Part shown: piece by piece, positions 1-9,018 of the stretch | Layout: each line of letters starts with the position of its first letter | Position numbering within the stretch: the first letter of the stretch is position 1 | Program-made: the position numbers and the translations under genes | Assembly (NCBI GenBank): GCA_007827375.1 | Contig: VISH01000002.1 | Span: forward strand, 62,001-126,000 | DNA from: Alteromonadaceae bacterium 2753L.S.0a.02 | Lineage (GTDB): Bacteria > Pseudomonadota > Gammaproteobacteria > Pseudomonadales > Cellvibrionaceae | Reading direction: 5' to 3' | DNA: 64,000 nt | The notes under the pieces: generated by a model | What the model saw: the letters and a program-made list of their open reading frames with translations, nothing else | What the model was told of the DNA's origin: nothing | Databases searched by the model: none

Positions 1-1205
1 AGTACCGGCCCGAGCGACCAGCGCTCACTGATGTTGGCTGTGAAGTTTTCGGTGATGCGGAATCGCCAGGAGTCATCGAGATCGGGTTGAATATAATTAC
101 TTCCGTCGACCTGAAAGGTTTCGAAACCCGAAGTAAACGTTTTTGCAGCGCGGGTGCCGTATTGCAGGGAAAACTTGTTAACGCCGTCGTCACTGATAAA
201 CGCCGGCTTGGTGTGTACCAGGTGGAAGGCGGTGCCGCTGGTTTTCGATACCTGATTGCCATCAGCATCGAGGCCACTTTTAGCCCGAGAATACACCAGC
301 CCAATCTCCGCTAAACCACTTAGGAGTGGTACGTCGTAGTAGCGAATATCCACGTTGGTTTTGCTGAAGTCGGCTTTGTTTTCCGGGTCTGGCTCGGGCA
401 GGTTGCTGAAACCGCTGGTGGCTCCAGTCCCTATCCAGGCGATTGCCAGTTTGCCAGGGCCGAATTGGAGATCTTCCAGCCCTGCGCCACCGCCGCTCAT
501 GTTCCAGAAGAAAAAATCATTAACGCCGATATCGTGACGTCGGTAAAAACGATTGCCCGCCCAAAATTTGGCTTGCGGTTGCGAGCTGATTACATTGCCT
601 ATAGCAACCCAGGCCTCGGGTACACCCACCGAAGTTTCGCTGGCAGTGGAGTAGTCGGTGTATGGGTTAAAAAAATCCAGGCGTAACTGCAAAAACGCCA
701 CAGGCCCGGAATCCTGCGAGGCTGGATGGAGTGCATCGGTAAGTTGAAAGGCATCCGGTAAGAAAAATGTTTTTCCGAAGATTAGTTCGCCGAAATTTTC
801 GGCTTCATTACCGAGCCGGTATTTGGCCATAGCGCCAGGGGCTTTGAAGCCGGTGAGCGCACCTCCGGCGTTATTTCGTCCATAACCGGCCCGGAAATAG
901 CCATCGATCTCAATAAAATTATTGAGCACATTTTCTATGCGATCGGCGTAATCCCGGTGGCTTTCTGGAGTAAGGAAGCGGCTTTCCGTGGTGTTTGCAA
1001 AGCTGTCTTCGATGTGTTGCTGGTCGGAAGCCGCGTTATGACCTTGGTCTTGCGCATCGGTGAGTTGTTCCAGGCGCTCTTGTACGGCTTGAGTTTGTGC
1101 TTTAAGCGCATCGAGTTCACGTTGCAGTTGTTCATCGCTAACTGCGCTGAGCGCCTGGTTGCTCAACATTAACCCCAGGCCAAGGTACAACACTCGGGTA
1201 TCCAT
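1..1205 (-). CDS. LamB/ScrY-type sugar porin, C-terminus beyond window
   Basis: An outer-membrane trimeric porin for oligosaccharide uptake, running off the window at base 1 (about 401 codons visible from the ATG at 1205). A signal peptide (residues 1-20, ending NQALSA) is followed by a short coiled coil (about 25-52), then LamB-family barrel sequence: a YRLGNEAE motif, FWAGNRFYRRHDI and FFWNMSGGGAGLED, each close to the maltoporin constriction region. The N-terminal coiled coil is typical of sucrose porin ScrY rather than of E. coli LamB, so the substrate could be sucrose, maltodextrin or another plant-derived oligosaccharide. The family is clear from these motifs; the substrate is not. The neighbouring oxyR gives no pathway context. 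Confidence 0.85.
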   Translation of the reverse strand, partial: MDTRVLYLGLGLMLSNQALSAVSDEQLQRELDALKAQTQAVQERLEQLTDAQDQGHNAASDQQHIEDSFANTTESRFLTPESHRDYADRIENVLNNFIEIDGYFRAGYGRNNAGGALTGFKAPGAMAKYRLGNEAENFGELIFGKTFFLPDAFQLTDALHPASQDSGPVAFLQLRLDFFNPYTDYSTASETSVGVPEAWVAIGNVISSQPQAKFWAGNRFYRRHDIGVNDFFFWNMSGGGAGLEDLQFGPGKLAIAWIGTGATSGFSNLPEPDPENKADFSKTNVDIRYYDVPLLSGLAEIGLVYSRAKSGLDADGNQVSKTSGTAFHLVHTKPAFISDDGVNKFSLQYGTRAAKTFTSGFETFQVDGSNYIQPDLDDSWRFRITENFTANISERWSLGPV

Positions 1206-1253
1206 AGAGTGGCTCTAGTTTGGGCATGGTTACGCCATGCCAGGCTGTGCAAA

Positions 1254-2180
1254 TTAAGGTTTAAAACTCTCCGCCACCTTGCAGGCTTTGATGGAATCGC
1301 GAATAACATCTATAGCCTGTAGGCGCGGGAAGCTGGCGCGCCACGCCAATGCCACGGTGCGGCTCGGAACCGGGTCTGCAAAGGGTTTGATGAGCAGTTC
1401 TGAGGCCGAATAATGCCCGACCATGGCTGCTGATTGCGGCAGAATGGTTACCCCCAAGCCAGAGGCGACCATGTATTTCAGGGTTTCCAACGAACTGCCT
1501 TCCGCGGCGGTGCGGATATTGCCGCGGGGGTCATCCAGCGAAGGTTTTAAGTTGGGGCAGGCTTCCAGTACCTGATCCCGAAAACAATGGCCTTCACCCA
1601 ACAACAACACATTGCACTGGTTAAGTTGTTCCGGGTGGATTTTGGTTTCGTCTGCCAGCGGGTGGCCTTTCCCCATAAGTACCACGAAAGGCTCCTGGTA
1701 GAGCGGCTGGGTGACCACGTCGGCCTCAGTAAACGGCAGCGCAATCACGATGGCATCCAGGTCGCCATGACGGATGCGCCTGCGCAAGGTTGCGGTGTAA
1801 CTTTCTTCCACATACAGCGGCATGTCGGGGGCAAGGCGTTGTAATTCCGGAATCAGCCGCGGAAACAGGTAGGGCCCGATGGTAAATATCGCTCCGATAT
1901 GAAATGGGCTGGTTAACTGGTTTTTGCCGGAACTCGCGATATCCTTGATAGCAGCAGCTTCTTCCAGAACCTTTTGTGCCTGCTGAATAATGGTATCGCC
2001 CAAGGGGGTGGGTGACACCCGTGTTTTGGAGCGCTCGAAGATGGATACATTGAGTTCCTCTTCGAGTTTTTTGACCGCGATACTCAGCGTCGGCTGGGAA
2101 ACATGGCAGCGATCCGCCGCGCGACCAAAATGCTGCTCTTGGGCCAGGGTAACGATGTAACGCAGTTCTGTAAGAGTCAT
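1254..2180 (-). CDS. oxyR: Hydrogen-peroxide-sensing LysR regulator OxyR
   Basis: A LysR-family activator of peroxide defence genes (308 aa). The N-terminal helix-turn-helix lies at about residues 1-60 and the substrate-binding-type regulatory domain at about 90-295. The redox cysteines are C199 and C208, set in GHCFRDQVLEAC. Both the numbering and the spacing match the disulfide switch of E. coli OxyR, which separates it from other LysR proteins. It is divergent from the comB-like gene, with a 228-bp intergenic region that could carry an autoregulatory OxyR site. No peroxidase gene is adjacent. Confidence 0.93.
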   Translation of the reverse strand: MTLTELRYIVTLAQEQHFGRAADRCHVSQPTLSIAVKKLEEELNVSIFERSKTRVSPTPLGDTIIQQAQKVLEEAAAIKDIASSGKNQLTSPFHIGAIFTIGPYLFPRLIPELQRLAPDMPLYVEESYTATLRRRIRHGDLDAIVIALPFTEADVVTQPLYQEPFVVLMGKGHPLADETKIHPEQLNQCNVLLLGEGHCFRDQVLEACPNLKPSLDDPRGNIRTAAEGSSLETLKYMVASGLGVTILPQSAAMVGHYSASELLIKPFADPVPSRTVALAWRASFPRLQAIDVIRDSIKACKVAESFKP

Positions 2181-2408
2181 GGTGAAATCTATTAAATGGT
2201 GTGATTTAATAACCCTACACTAATGAATGTGTTTGGTAAATCCTTCTTTTGTATTGTTTTACACTTTATGTTAAGCCAGAGACATAAGCGCCAATTATTA
2301 TTTCCGAGGTTTCAAAAAGCGTCTATTTGCAGACACCTGATCACTAGAGTTCCACCACCGGATACATGAATAAGAATAATGACTTTTAGCGCATAGGAAA
2401 TTCACATC

Positions 2409-3110
2409 ATGCAGATAGAATTTGTCGATTTTGTGGCAGGCGCTAAAAAATCCCATGGAGTGGCGGTGGTGATCGATGTTTTTCGCGCCTTTACGACGAC
2501 TTGCTACTGTGTCGCGGCGGGTGCAGAGCGCATCATTGCTGTAGCCAGCCGTGAACAGGCACTGTCCTATCGCGATACTTATCATAATCCAATCTTGCTG
2601 GGGGAACGCTTCGGCCAGCGCCTGCCGGGCTTTGATTTTGGAAATTCGCCCTCAGAACTAATGGGCCGGTCCATGAACAATCACACGGTCGTGCACACCA
2701 CCCATGCCGGTACCCAGGGCTTGGTTAACGCTGCCCAGGCAGACCGGGTGTTTACCGGGGCCCTGGTAAATGCGGCGGCAACCGCGCGCTACATCCGGAA
2801 TTTAAAGCCAGAGGTAGTGACACTCGTGCGAATGGGGCTGCATGCCAATGAACGCTGTGATGAAGACTGGTTGTGTGCCGATTATTTAGCTGCGTTAATT
2901 CGCGGCACTGCGGTGGATGAAGCTGAAATCGCTCGATTACTGCGACAATCACCCAATGCAGCACGTTTTTTCGACCCGGAACAACCCTGGAGCCCTGCGG
3001 CGGATTTCGACTGCTGTGTGGCCTTTGATCAATTCAACTTTGTGTTAGAAGCGCAACCACTCGAAGCTGGTGCGTGCCAATTGCGGGTGCTTACAGAAGG
3101 AGACCTATGA
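2409..3110 (+). CDS. ComB-like 2-phosphosulfolactate phosphatase family protein
   Basis: A 233-aa protein of the ComB family. The founding member, from methanogens, removes phosphate from 2-phosphosulfolactate during coenzyme M synthesis. Family hallmarks are an N-terminal VVIDVFRAFTT, GNSPSEL at about residue 78 and HTTHAGTQGL at about 97. Bacterial members occur where coenzyme M is not made, so the substrate here is unknown; a general acid-phosphatase role is inference. The stop codon overlaps the nhaA start (ATGA at 3107-3110), so the two are probably translated in a coupled way. Confidence 0.8.
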   Translation: MQIEFVDFVAGAKKSHGVAVVIDVFRAFTTTCYCVAAGAERIIAVASREQALSYRDTYHNPILLGERFGQRLPGFDFGNSPSELMGRSMNNHTVVHTTHAGTQGLVNAAQADRVFTGALVNAAATARYIRNLKPEVVTLVRMGLHANERCDEDWLCADYLAALIRGTAVDEAEIARLLRQSPNAARFFDPEQPWSPAADFDCCVAFDQFNFVLEAQPLEAGACQLRVLTEGDL

Positions 3111-4318
3111 GCTTTTTACAACGATTACAGGCGTGGCTGCATCATGACGCCGCAGGTGGTGTCTTGCTGATACTCGCTGCAATTCTGGCGATGTTGATGG
3201 CAAACACGCCGTTGAGCCCGGTATACGACCTGCTTCTGGGTACCCCCATTACGGTGGCCATCAGTACCTTCGAAATTCAGAAACCTCTGTTACTTTGGGT
3301 AAATGATGGCTTAATGGCCATCTTCTTTTTATTAGTGGGACTGGAGTTAAAGCGCGAGTTTTTAGAGGGCGAGCTTTCAGATGTCCGCAATATTGCGTTA
3401 CCGGCGATCGCTGCTTTGGGGGGGATGGCGATTCCATCCGCGATATACGCACTGATCAATATTCACGATCCCGTGGCTATCAACGGTTGGGCGATTCCCG
3501 CAGCCACTGATATCGCATTCGCGCTGGGCATTTTGAGCCTGTTGGGGTCACGGGTTCCGGTGGCGATTAAAGTGTTTTTGACGTCTGTGGCGATATTTGA
3601 TGATGTGGGCGCGATTATTGTAATTGCGCTGTTTTATACCCATGACATTTCGTTTCTTGCGCTGGGTTTTGCCAGTATTTGCTGCGTGATTTTGGCCTTA
3701 ATGAACTGGCTAGGGGTTACCAGCTTGCGGGCGTATTTATTGGTTGGCGTGGTTATGTGGGTGGCGCTGCTCAAATCCAGTGTGCATGCGACGCTTGCGG
3801 GTGTGCTACTTGCGTTTTTTATTCCGATGAAAAGCGAGCCCGGCAAGGGCGATAAATCCTTTGGAAAAATGCAAGTGAACTCACCGCTAAAATATCTTGA
3901 GTATCAACTTCACACGCCTGTGGCGTTTTTCGTTCTGCCGGTGTTCGCATTTGCCAACGCGGGAGTCAGCCTGTTGGCTTCTGGAACTAATGCGCTGCTT
4001 CATTCGGTTCCGGTGGGAATTGCAGTCGGATTATTTTTTGGAAAACAGATCGGTGTGTTTGTGTTTGCCTGGCTTGCTATCCAGTTGCGCGTTGCAAAGT
4101 TACCCGGCGATATGAATTACATCCAGCTCTACGGAGTGGCTTTACTGTGTGGTATCGGGTTTACCATGAGCTTGTTTATCGGATCGCTGGCATTCCCCGT
4201 GCCCGACGGGATGTTAGTGTTCGATGAGCGTATCGGGATTATTGCGGGTTCAATTGTTTCCGCTATCGCAGGTTTTTGGGTGTTGAACAAAACTTTGCCA
4301 CACTCCGCGAAAGTCTAA
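3107..4318 (+). CDS. nhaA: Na+/H+ antiporter NhaA
   Basis: An inner-membrane electrogenic antiporter that exports Na+ in exchange for protons, for pH and salt homeostasis (403 aa, about 12 membrane segments). The motif AIFDDVGAIIVIALFY carries the two adjacent ion-binding aspartates (D165, D166), matching D163-D164 of E. coli NhaA. The ATG at 3107 is preferred over an in-frame GTG at 3074 because AGAAGGAGA precedes it and the resulting N-terminus (FLQRLQAWLHHDAAGG) matches the family. It follows the comB-like gene with a 4-bp overlap, so its translation may depend on that gene. Confidence 0.95.
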   Translation: MSFLQRLQAWLHHDAAGGVLLILAAILAMLMANTPLSPVYDLLLGTPITVAISTFEIQKPLLLWVNDGLMAIFFLLVGLELKREFLEGELSDVRNIALPAIAALGGMAIPSAIYALINIHDPVAINGWAIPAATDIAFALGILSLLGSRVPVAIKVFLTSVAIFDDVGAIIVIALFYTHDISFLALGFASICCVILALMNWLGVTSLRAYLLVGVVMWVALLKSSVHATLAGVLLAFFIPMKSEPGKGDKSFGKMQVNSPLKYLEYQLHTPVAFFVLPVFAFANAGVSLLASGTNALLHSVPVGIAVGLFFGKQIGVFVFAWLAIQLRVAKLPGDMNYIQLYGVALLCGIGFTMSLFIGSLAFPVPDGMLVFDERIGIIAGSIVSAIAGFWVLNKTLPHSAKV

Positions 4319-4320
4319 CT

Positions 4321-4340
4321 AGGGAGGTCGCGACCTCCCT
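4321..4340. terminator. Perfect 20-bp palindrome between convergent nhaA and ridA
   Basis: AGGGAGGTCG followed by CGACCTCCCT is a perfect 20-bp palindrome two bases after the nhaA stop and 23 bp past the ridA stop. There is no T-run on either side, so it is not a textbook intrinsic terminator. It could be a shared weak bidirectional terminator, an RNA 3'-end stabiliser, or a protein site. Confidence 0.45.
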
Positions 4341-4363
4341 CTTAGCCTGCATTTTTATCTGCG

Positions 4364-4747
4364 TTAAACCACCATGATGGCGTCGGCTTCAATCTGCGCG
4401 CCCTTTGGCAATTCTTTCACCCCTATCGCGGCGCGCGCGGGGTAGGGCTGTTGGATGTATTTCCCCATAACTTCATTGACTATGGGGAAATTGCTCAAAT
4501 CGGTGAGATAAATATTTAATTTCACGATGTCTTGCAGACTGCCGTTAGCCGCTTGGCAAACGGCACTGAGATTTTCAAAAACCTGTTGCGCCTGGGTTTG
4601 GAAATCATCGCTCACCATTTCCATGGTTTCCGGCACCAGTGGTATCTGCCCCGACAAATAAACGGTATTGCTTACTTTAACGGCTTGGGAGTAGGTTCCT
4701 ATTGCTTTGGGTGCGTTATCGGAATGGATAATGGCTTTATTGGGCAT
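4364..4747 (-). CDS. ridA: RidA enamine/imine deaminase
   Basis: A small trimeric cytosolic enzyme (127 aa) of the YjgF/YER057c/UK114 family. It hydrolyses reactive 2-aminoacrylate and related enamines made by PLP enzymes, protecting those enzymes. The C-terminal signature PYPARAAIGVKELPKGAQIE contains the catalytic arginine at R105, the same position as in E. coli RidA. It is the last gene of rpoZ-spoT-ridA, 40 bp after spoT and in the same order as in many gammaproteobacteria. Confidence 0.95.
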   Translation of the reverse strand: MPNKAIIHSDNAPKAIGTYSQAVKVSNTVYLSGQIPLVPETMEMVSDDFQTQAQQVFENLSAVCQAANGSLQDIVKLNIYLTDLSNFPIVNEVMGKYIQQPYPARAAIGVKELPKGAQIEADAIMVV

Positions 4748-4787
4748 AGTTATTTTCCTATTGATTATTTTCCTGATTTATTGGGAA

Positions 4788-6902
4788 TTAGGTTTTGGCA
4801 CGAGCTACGCTCGCTACCGAACGCATATTACGTATCGAACGCATGACACTGGCGAGATGAACCCGGCTGGTAACTGCGATGGTAAGGGTTATTACGCTGT
4901 GCTCGGCATCGCGCTCATCCACTTGAATACCTTCGATACTGGTCTTGGTATTGGCGATGCGGGTGGCGAGTGACGCAATAATGCCGCGCTCCGATTTCAC
5001 TTCAACGCGAATTTCGGTGAGAAACTCCCCTTCGACATTGGGCGACCAATTAATTTCTGAGAGGTTTTCTTTTTTGCCGCGCAAGTCGGCAATGTTTTTA
5101 CAGGTTTCACGGTGCACCACAATACCTTTGCCGGTGCTGAGGTGCGCCAAAATGGGGTCGCCCGGTATCGGTCGACAGCAGCGCGCAAAACTGATCAGCA
5201 AGCCATCTGGCGATTCGATAGAGATGGGCGCATGGGCTGCTCCGTCGAGTTGATTCTCTGAACCGGGGCGCAGAATATTGGTTATCGCCAGTGCGGTAAT
5301 CTGACCGAGGCCTATATCTTCGAACAGTTTTTCCATGGATTCCCGGTTGGTGGTATCCAATACATTCTTTATTTGTGAATCTGTTAAATTTTCGAGCTGC
5401 AAATTGTTGTTGCTCAGCGCGCGGTTTAACATGCGCTTACCCAGTTCCACTGATTCTGTGTGGCGTTGGTTTTTCAGATAGTGGCGAATTGCCGCGCGTG
5501 CTTTTGCGGTGATCACGAAATTCAACCAGTTGGGGTTGGGCTGTGATTTTGCGGAGGTGATTACTTTTACTTTTTGGCCGCTTTCGAGCACTTGCGAGAG
5601 CGGCGCCGGTCGGTCATTAATTCGGCAGGCAACGCAAGTGTTACCCACTTGCGTGTGAACACCATAAGCGAAATCCACTGGCGTGGCTCCGGCGGGCAAT
5701 TCAATAATTTCGCCTTTGGGCGTGAAGACATACACTTCATCGCGGAACAGGTCGATTTTAACGTTTTCGACAAATTCCACTGAGCTGTTGGTGTGTTGCT
5801 GAATTTCCAGCAGGCGCTTAATCCAGCGGTTGGCACGGTCGTAACTGCCGTTGCCGATATCTTCATCGCCCGATGATTTATACAGCCAGTGCGCAGCAAT
5901 ACCGCGGCTTGCCAGTTCATCCATCTCTTTGGTGCGAATTTGAACCTCGATGGGTACCCCTTGGGTGCCAACCACCACGGTGTGCAGTGACTGGTAGCCG
6001 TTTTCCTTGGGAATGGCGATGTAGTCTTTGAATTCGTTGGGCTTGGGTTTGTAGAGGTTGTGTATTGCGCCGAGGGTACGGTAGCAGGTGTCTATATCTT
6101 CAACAATTATGCGGAATGCATAAACGTCCATGATTTCTTCGAAGGATTTATGCTTGCCGCGCATTTTGTTGTAAATGCTGTAGAGGTGCTTCTCACGACC
6201 GATCACCAGACCTTCGATTTTTTCGCGCTGCAGGCGCATTTCGATGGACGCCTGAATTTTCTCGACGATGGCTTTGCGGTTACCACGTACCTGCTGCAGC
6301 GATGCGTGCAGGCGGGTGGCGCGCAGCGGGTGCATGGCTGCAAAGCCGCGATCTTCAAATTCAATGCGCCAATCGTTCATCCCCAGACGGTGCGCAATGG
6401 GGGCATAAATTTCCAGGGTTTCTTTGGCGATGCGGCGTTTTTTCTCGGGAGGCAGGGCACCCAGGGTGCGCATATTGTGGAGTCGGTCGGAGAGTTTCAC
6501 CACGATAACACGCAGATCACGCGCCATCGCCATGGCCATTTTTTGAAAGTTTTTGGCCTGTTTTTCGGCCTGGGTTTCAAAATCGATTTTGGCGAGTTTG
6601 CTGACCCCATCAACAATTTCAGCCACCTGATCGCCGAATTGATGGCTGATGGCAGCCTTACTGATACCGGTGTCTTCAATCACATCGTGAAGCATCGCCG
6701 CCATCAGGCTTTGATGGTCCATGTGTATCGACGCGAGAATATTGGCAACGGCGAGGGGGTGGGTGATATACGGTTCACCGCTGCGACGGAACTGACCCGT
6801 GTGGGCCTGTTCCGCATAATAGTAAGCGCGTTTTACGCCGCTGACATGCGCGGGCTCAAGGTAGGAGGAAAGCCTGTGACTGAGGGAATCTATAGTGAGC
6901 AA
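4788..6902 (-). CDS. spoT: Bifunctional (p)ppGpp synthetase/hydrolase SpoT
   Basis: Makes and degrades the alarmone (p)ppGpp (704 aa). The HD hydrolase domain has H72-D73 in LHDVIEDT, at the same positions as in E. coli SpoT. The synthetase domain covers about 225-345 (GREKHLYSIYNKM, then IAIPKENGYQSLHT), a TGS domain about 385-445, and an ACT domain about 630-704. The start is TTG at 6902: GAGGA lies about five bases upstream and the encoded MLTIDSLSHRLSSYL aligns with the start I recall for Pseudomonas SpoT, while nearby ATGs are out of frame. The motif normally RxKD in bifunctional enzymes reads EFKD at 290-293. It begins 18 bp after rpoZ. Confidence 0.95.
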   Translation of the reverse strand: MLTIDSLSHRLSSYLEPAHVSGVKRAYYYAEQAHTGQFRRSGEPYITHPLAVANILASIHMDHQSLMAAMLHDVIEDTGISKAAISHQFGDQVAEIVDGVSKLAKIDFETQAEKQAKNFQKMAMAMARDLRVIVVKLSDRLHNMRTLGALPPEKKRRIAKETLEIYAPIAHRLGMNDWRIEFEDRGFAAMHPLRATRLHASLQQVRGNRKAIVEKIQASIEMRLQREKIEGLVIGREKHLYSIYNKMRGKHKSFEEIMDVYAFRIIVEDIDTCYRTLGAIHNLYKPKPNEFKDYIAIPKENGYQSLHTVVVGTQGVPIEVQIRTKEMDELASRGIAAHWLYKSSGDEDIGNGSYDRANRWIKRLLEIQQHTNSSVEFVENVKIDLFRDEVYVFTPKGEIIELPAGATPVDFAYGVHTQVGNTCVACRINDRPAPLSQVLESGQKVKVITSAKSQPNPNWLNFVITAKARAAIRHYLKNQRHTESVELGKRMLNRALSNNNLQLENLTDSQIKNVLDTTNRESMEKLFEDIGLGQITALAITNILRPGSENQLDGAAHAPISIESPDGLLISFARCCRPIPGDPILAHLSTGKGIVVHRETCKNIADLRGKKENLSEINWSPNVEGEFLTEIRVEVKSERGIIASLATRIANTKTSIEGIQVDERDAEHSVITLTIAVTSRVHLASVMRSIRNMRSVASVARAKT

Positions 6903-6920
6903 GGCATCCTCGCTTCCATG

Positions 6921-7196
6921 TTAGGCCTCTGGCGGCTGGGCGAGACCGAGGTCGCTCTCGGGATCGCCAAGAAGTAGAGTTTCTTGGGGTTCGTCTTCCT
7001 GATCCAGAATGCTCGCATCGATCAGGCCCTCTTCGATTTCACGTAATGCGATGACCGTGGGCTTGTCGTTTTCCTCGGGAACCATGGGGTCTTTTCCGCC
7101 GACGGCGAGTTGACGCGCGCGCTTGGTGCCTACAATAACCAGTTCAAAACGGTTATCAACATGATCGAGACAATCTTCTACGGTGATTCGTGCCAT
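6921..7196 (-). CDS. rpoZ: RNA polymerase omega subunit
   Basis: Omega (91 aa) helps assemble RNA polymerase by chaperoning beta-prime and forms part of the ppGpp binding site. The N-terminus MARITVEDCLDHVDNRFELV and the segment TVIALREIEEGLI are diagnostic. It lies between gmk and spoT, as in most gammaproteobacteria, with only 18 bp to spoT, so transcription is likely shared. The acidic C-terminal tail beyond about residue 75 is poorly conserved in the family. Confidence 0.96.
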   Translation of the reverse strand: MARITVEDCLDHVDNRFELVIVGTKRARQLAVGGKDPMVPEENDKPTVIALREIEEGLIDASILDQEDEPQETLLLGDPESDLGLAQPPEA

Positions 7197-7298
7197 TAAA
7201 CTATTCCAATTTGATCGAATTTTAAGTCCCGGGTTGCTGGCTAGATTGCATTACGATTGCCAGAAAAAGGGGCCGGGAAGTGTACGCAAAACAGGCAA

Positions 7299-7919
7299 TC
7301 AGGACAATAGGTTCTGTAACAGACTTTGATACCTATTTTGCTGTTTTTCAAGTGTTAAACGCTGAGCGAGGATAATTGCCTGAAATTCAGACAGTGCGGT
7401 GCTGAAAACATCGTTCACAATTAAATAATCGGCTTCAACATAGTGGGAGATTTCACTTTTTGCTTCGGCCATGCGTGCCGCGATAACCTTTTCGTCGTCC
7501 TGGCCGCGACCGGTGAGTCGTTGCAACAGCGTTTCCCGAGAAGGGGGTAAAATAAACACGCTTACAGCTTGTTCAACCTGCTTGCGCACCTGCTGCGCAC
7601 CCTGCCAGTCAATTTCCAAAATAACATCCTTTCCGCTAGCCAGGGTTTGCTCCACCCAGGTTTTTGACGTGCCGTAATAGTTGGTAAACACCTGGGCGTG
7701 TTCCAAAAATTCCCCTTCGCCGACCATGTCGTGAAACTCTTGGTGATCGACAAAATGATAGTTAACACCATGGCTCTCGCCCGGGCGCATACTGCGGGTG
7801 GTGTGCGACACAGACACCAGTAGATTATCGGTTGCCTCAACCAAGGCATTTACCAGGCTGGTTTTTCCTGCGCCAGAAGGGGCTGATACGGTGTAAAGGG
7901 TTCCAAGTGTTTGGGTCAT
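7299..7919 (-). CDS. gmk: Guanylate kinase
   Basis: Phosphorylates GMP to GDP with ATP in purine nucleotide supply (206 aa from the chosen start). The P-loop SAPSGAGKTSL is near the N-terminus, followed by SVSHTTRSMRPGE, which binds GMP. An ORF opens at 7967, but the ATG at 7919 gives MTQTLGTLYTVSAPSGAG, the usual family N-terminus; the extra 16 residues look non-homologous. It sits between yicC and rpoZ. Gmk and SpoT are functionally linked, since ppGpp inhibits Gmk in some bacteria. Confidence 0.95.
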   Translation of the reverse strand: MTQTLGTLYTVSAPSGAGKTSLVNALVEATDNLLVSVSHTTRSMRPGESHGVNYHFVDHQEFHDMVGEGEFLEHAQVFTNYYGTSKTWVEQTLASGKDVILEIDWQGAQQVRKQVEQAVSVFILPPSRETLLQRLTGRGQDDEKVIAARMAEAKSEISHYVEADYLIVNDVFSTALSEFQAIILAQRLTLEKQQNRYQSLLQNLLS

Positions 7920-8017
7920 AACAACAAAGCTGTGGGTTTGCGCGGGTCGATGTATCGCTGTGGGCAACCCAGGTCGCCCATCAGTTACTCAGCAGTATAG
8001 CCGTTTGTGGCACCGCG

Positions 8018-8884
8018 TTATTCGATATTCTGTACCTGCTCACGCATCTGCTCGATGAGCACTTTTAAATCCACGGCAATTTGCGTGGTTTCCGAAGACA
8101 TGGATTTTGAGGAGAGCGTATTAGCTTCGCGGTTGAACTCTTGCATTAAAAAATCCAGACGGCGCCCAACAGGGCCTTTTTGCTGCAGCGTGTGACTTAC
8201 CTCCTGAACATGGGCGTCGAGGCGATCGAGTTCTTCGGCAACATCCGACTTCTGACATACGTAAACGACTTCCTGATTAAAGCGTTCTTCGTCGACTTCA
8301 ACTGCCAGGGATTCGATTTTGCTGCGCAATTTTTCGCGGTAGGCTTCCTGGATTTCGGGAAGTTTTCTGCGCACGGTTGCCGCATGGTTGGCAACGGTTT
8401 CAAGCCGTTGTGAAATAAAGTTTTTCAATTCTGCGCCTTCTCGTTCGCGGTTTTCGACCAGTTGCTCAAGAGTTTGGGTGAACAGACTTGTACTCGCTTT
8501 GCTGAGCTCGTCCTGATCGATTTCGGCAGCTTGTAATACTCCCGGCCAGCGCAAAATATCCAAGGGATTTAAGGGGGATGGGTTGGCAAGTTGTGTTGCA
8601 ATTTGTTCTGCCAGGGTGCTGAGATGTCGTGCAAAATTTTCATTCAGGGCCAGATCGGTGCCTTCATTCGCTTCCAGTTTCAGCTGCATCGCGATTTCAA
8701 TTTTGCCACGACTGATTTGTTTACGTAACCGCTCGCGCAATTCGGGCTCGAGGGCCCGTAACGCTTCGGAGAGGCGCAGGGTGGGTTCGAGATAGCGATG
8801 ATTGACACTGCGAATTTCGCAACTGAGAGCTCCCCAGGGAAACTGCGATTCCTTTCGGGCAAATCCGGTCATACTGCGTAGCAT
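8018..8884 (-). CDS. yicC: YicC-family endoribonuclease
   Basis: A 288-aa YicC-family protein. Recent work on E. coli and Bacillus members shows endoribonuclease activity; the older label is 'stress-induced protein'. The N-terminus MLRSMTGFARKESQFPWG and SVNHRYLEPTLRLSE are hallmark motifs, and the C-terminus has the conserved GRRLDFLMQEFNREANTLSSK. It is divergent from the exoribonuclease gene rph (134 bp apart), as is common, and upstream of gmk. The start could be M1 or M5. Confidence 0.93.
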   Translation of the reverse strand: MLRSMTGFARKESQFPWGALSCEIRSVNHRYLEPTLRLSEALRALEPELRERLRKQISRGKIEIAMQLKLEANEGTDLALNENFARHLSTLAEQIATQLANPSPLNPLDILRWPGVLQAAEIDQDELSKASTSLFTQTLEQLVENREREGAELKNFISQRLETVANHAATVRRKLPEIQEAYREKLRSKIESLAVEVDEERFNQEVVYVCQKSDVAEELDRLDAHVQEVSHTLQQKGPVGRRLDFLMQEFNREANTLSSKSMSSETTQIAVDLKVLIEQMREQVQNIE

Positions 8885-9018
8885 AAGTGAATCCTGAATT
8901 TTGTTGTAATTATCGTTTTAAAATCGGCGCGCGAGACATTGATGTGGTTCACGAATATTAACACAGGCAGTGCGTCTTCCCTCATAATGTCGCGTCTTAA
9001 ACCAACCAGAGGTGAATC

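Noticed and set aside
3074..3106. Upstream GTG start for nhaA
   Set aside because: It lies inside the comB-like gene; the ATG at 3107 has a strong AGAAGGAGA and matches the family N-terminus.
6060..6977. 305-codon plus-strand ORF antisense to spoT
   Set aside because: It mirrors the spoT coding frame, shows no family motif or ribosome site, and spoT/rpoZ are certain on the other strand.
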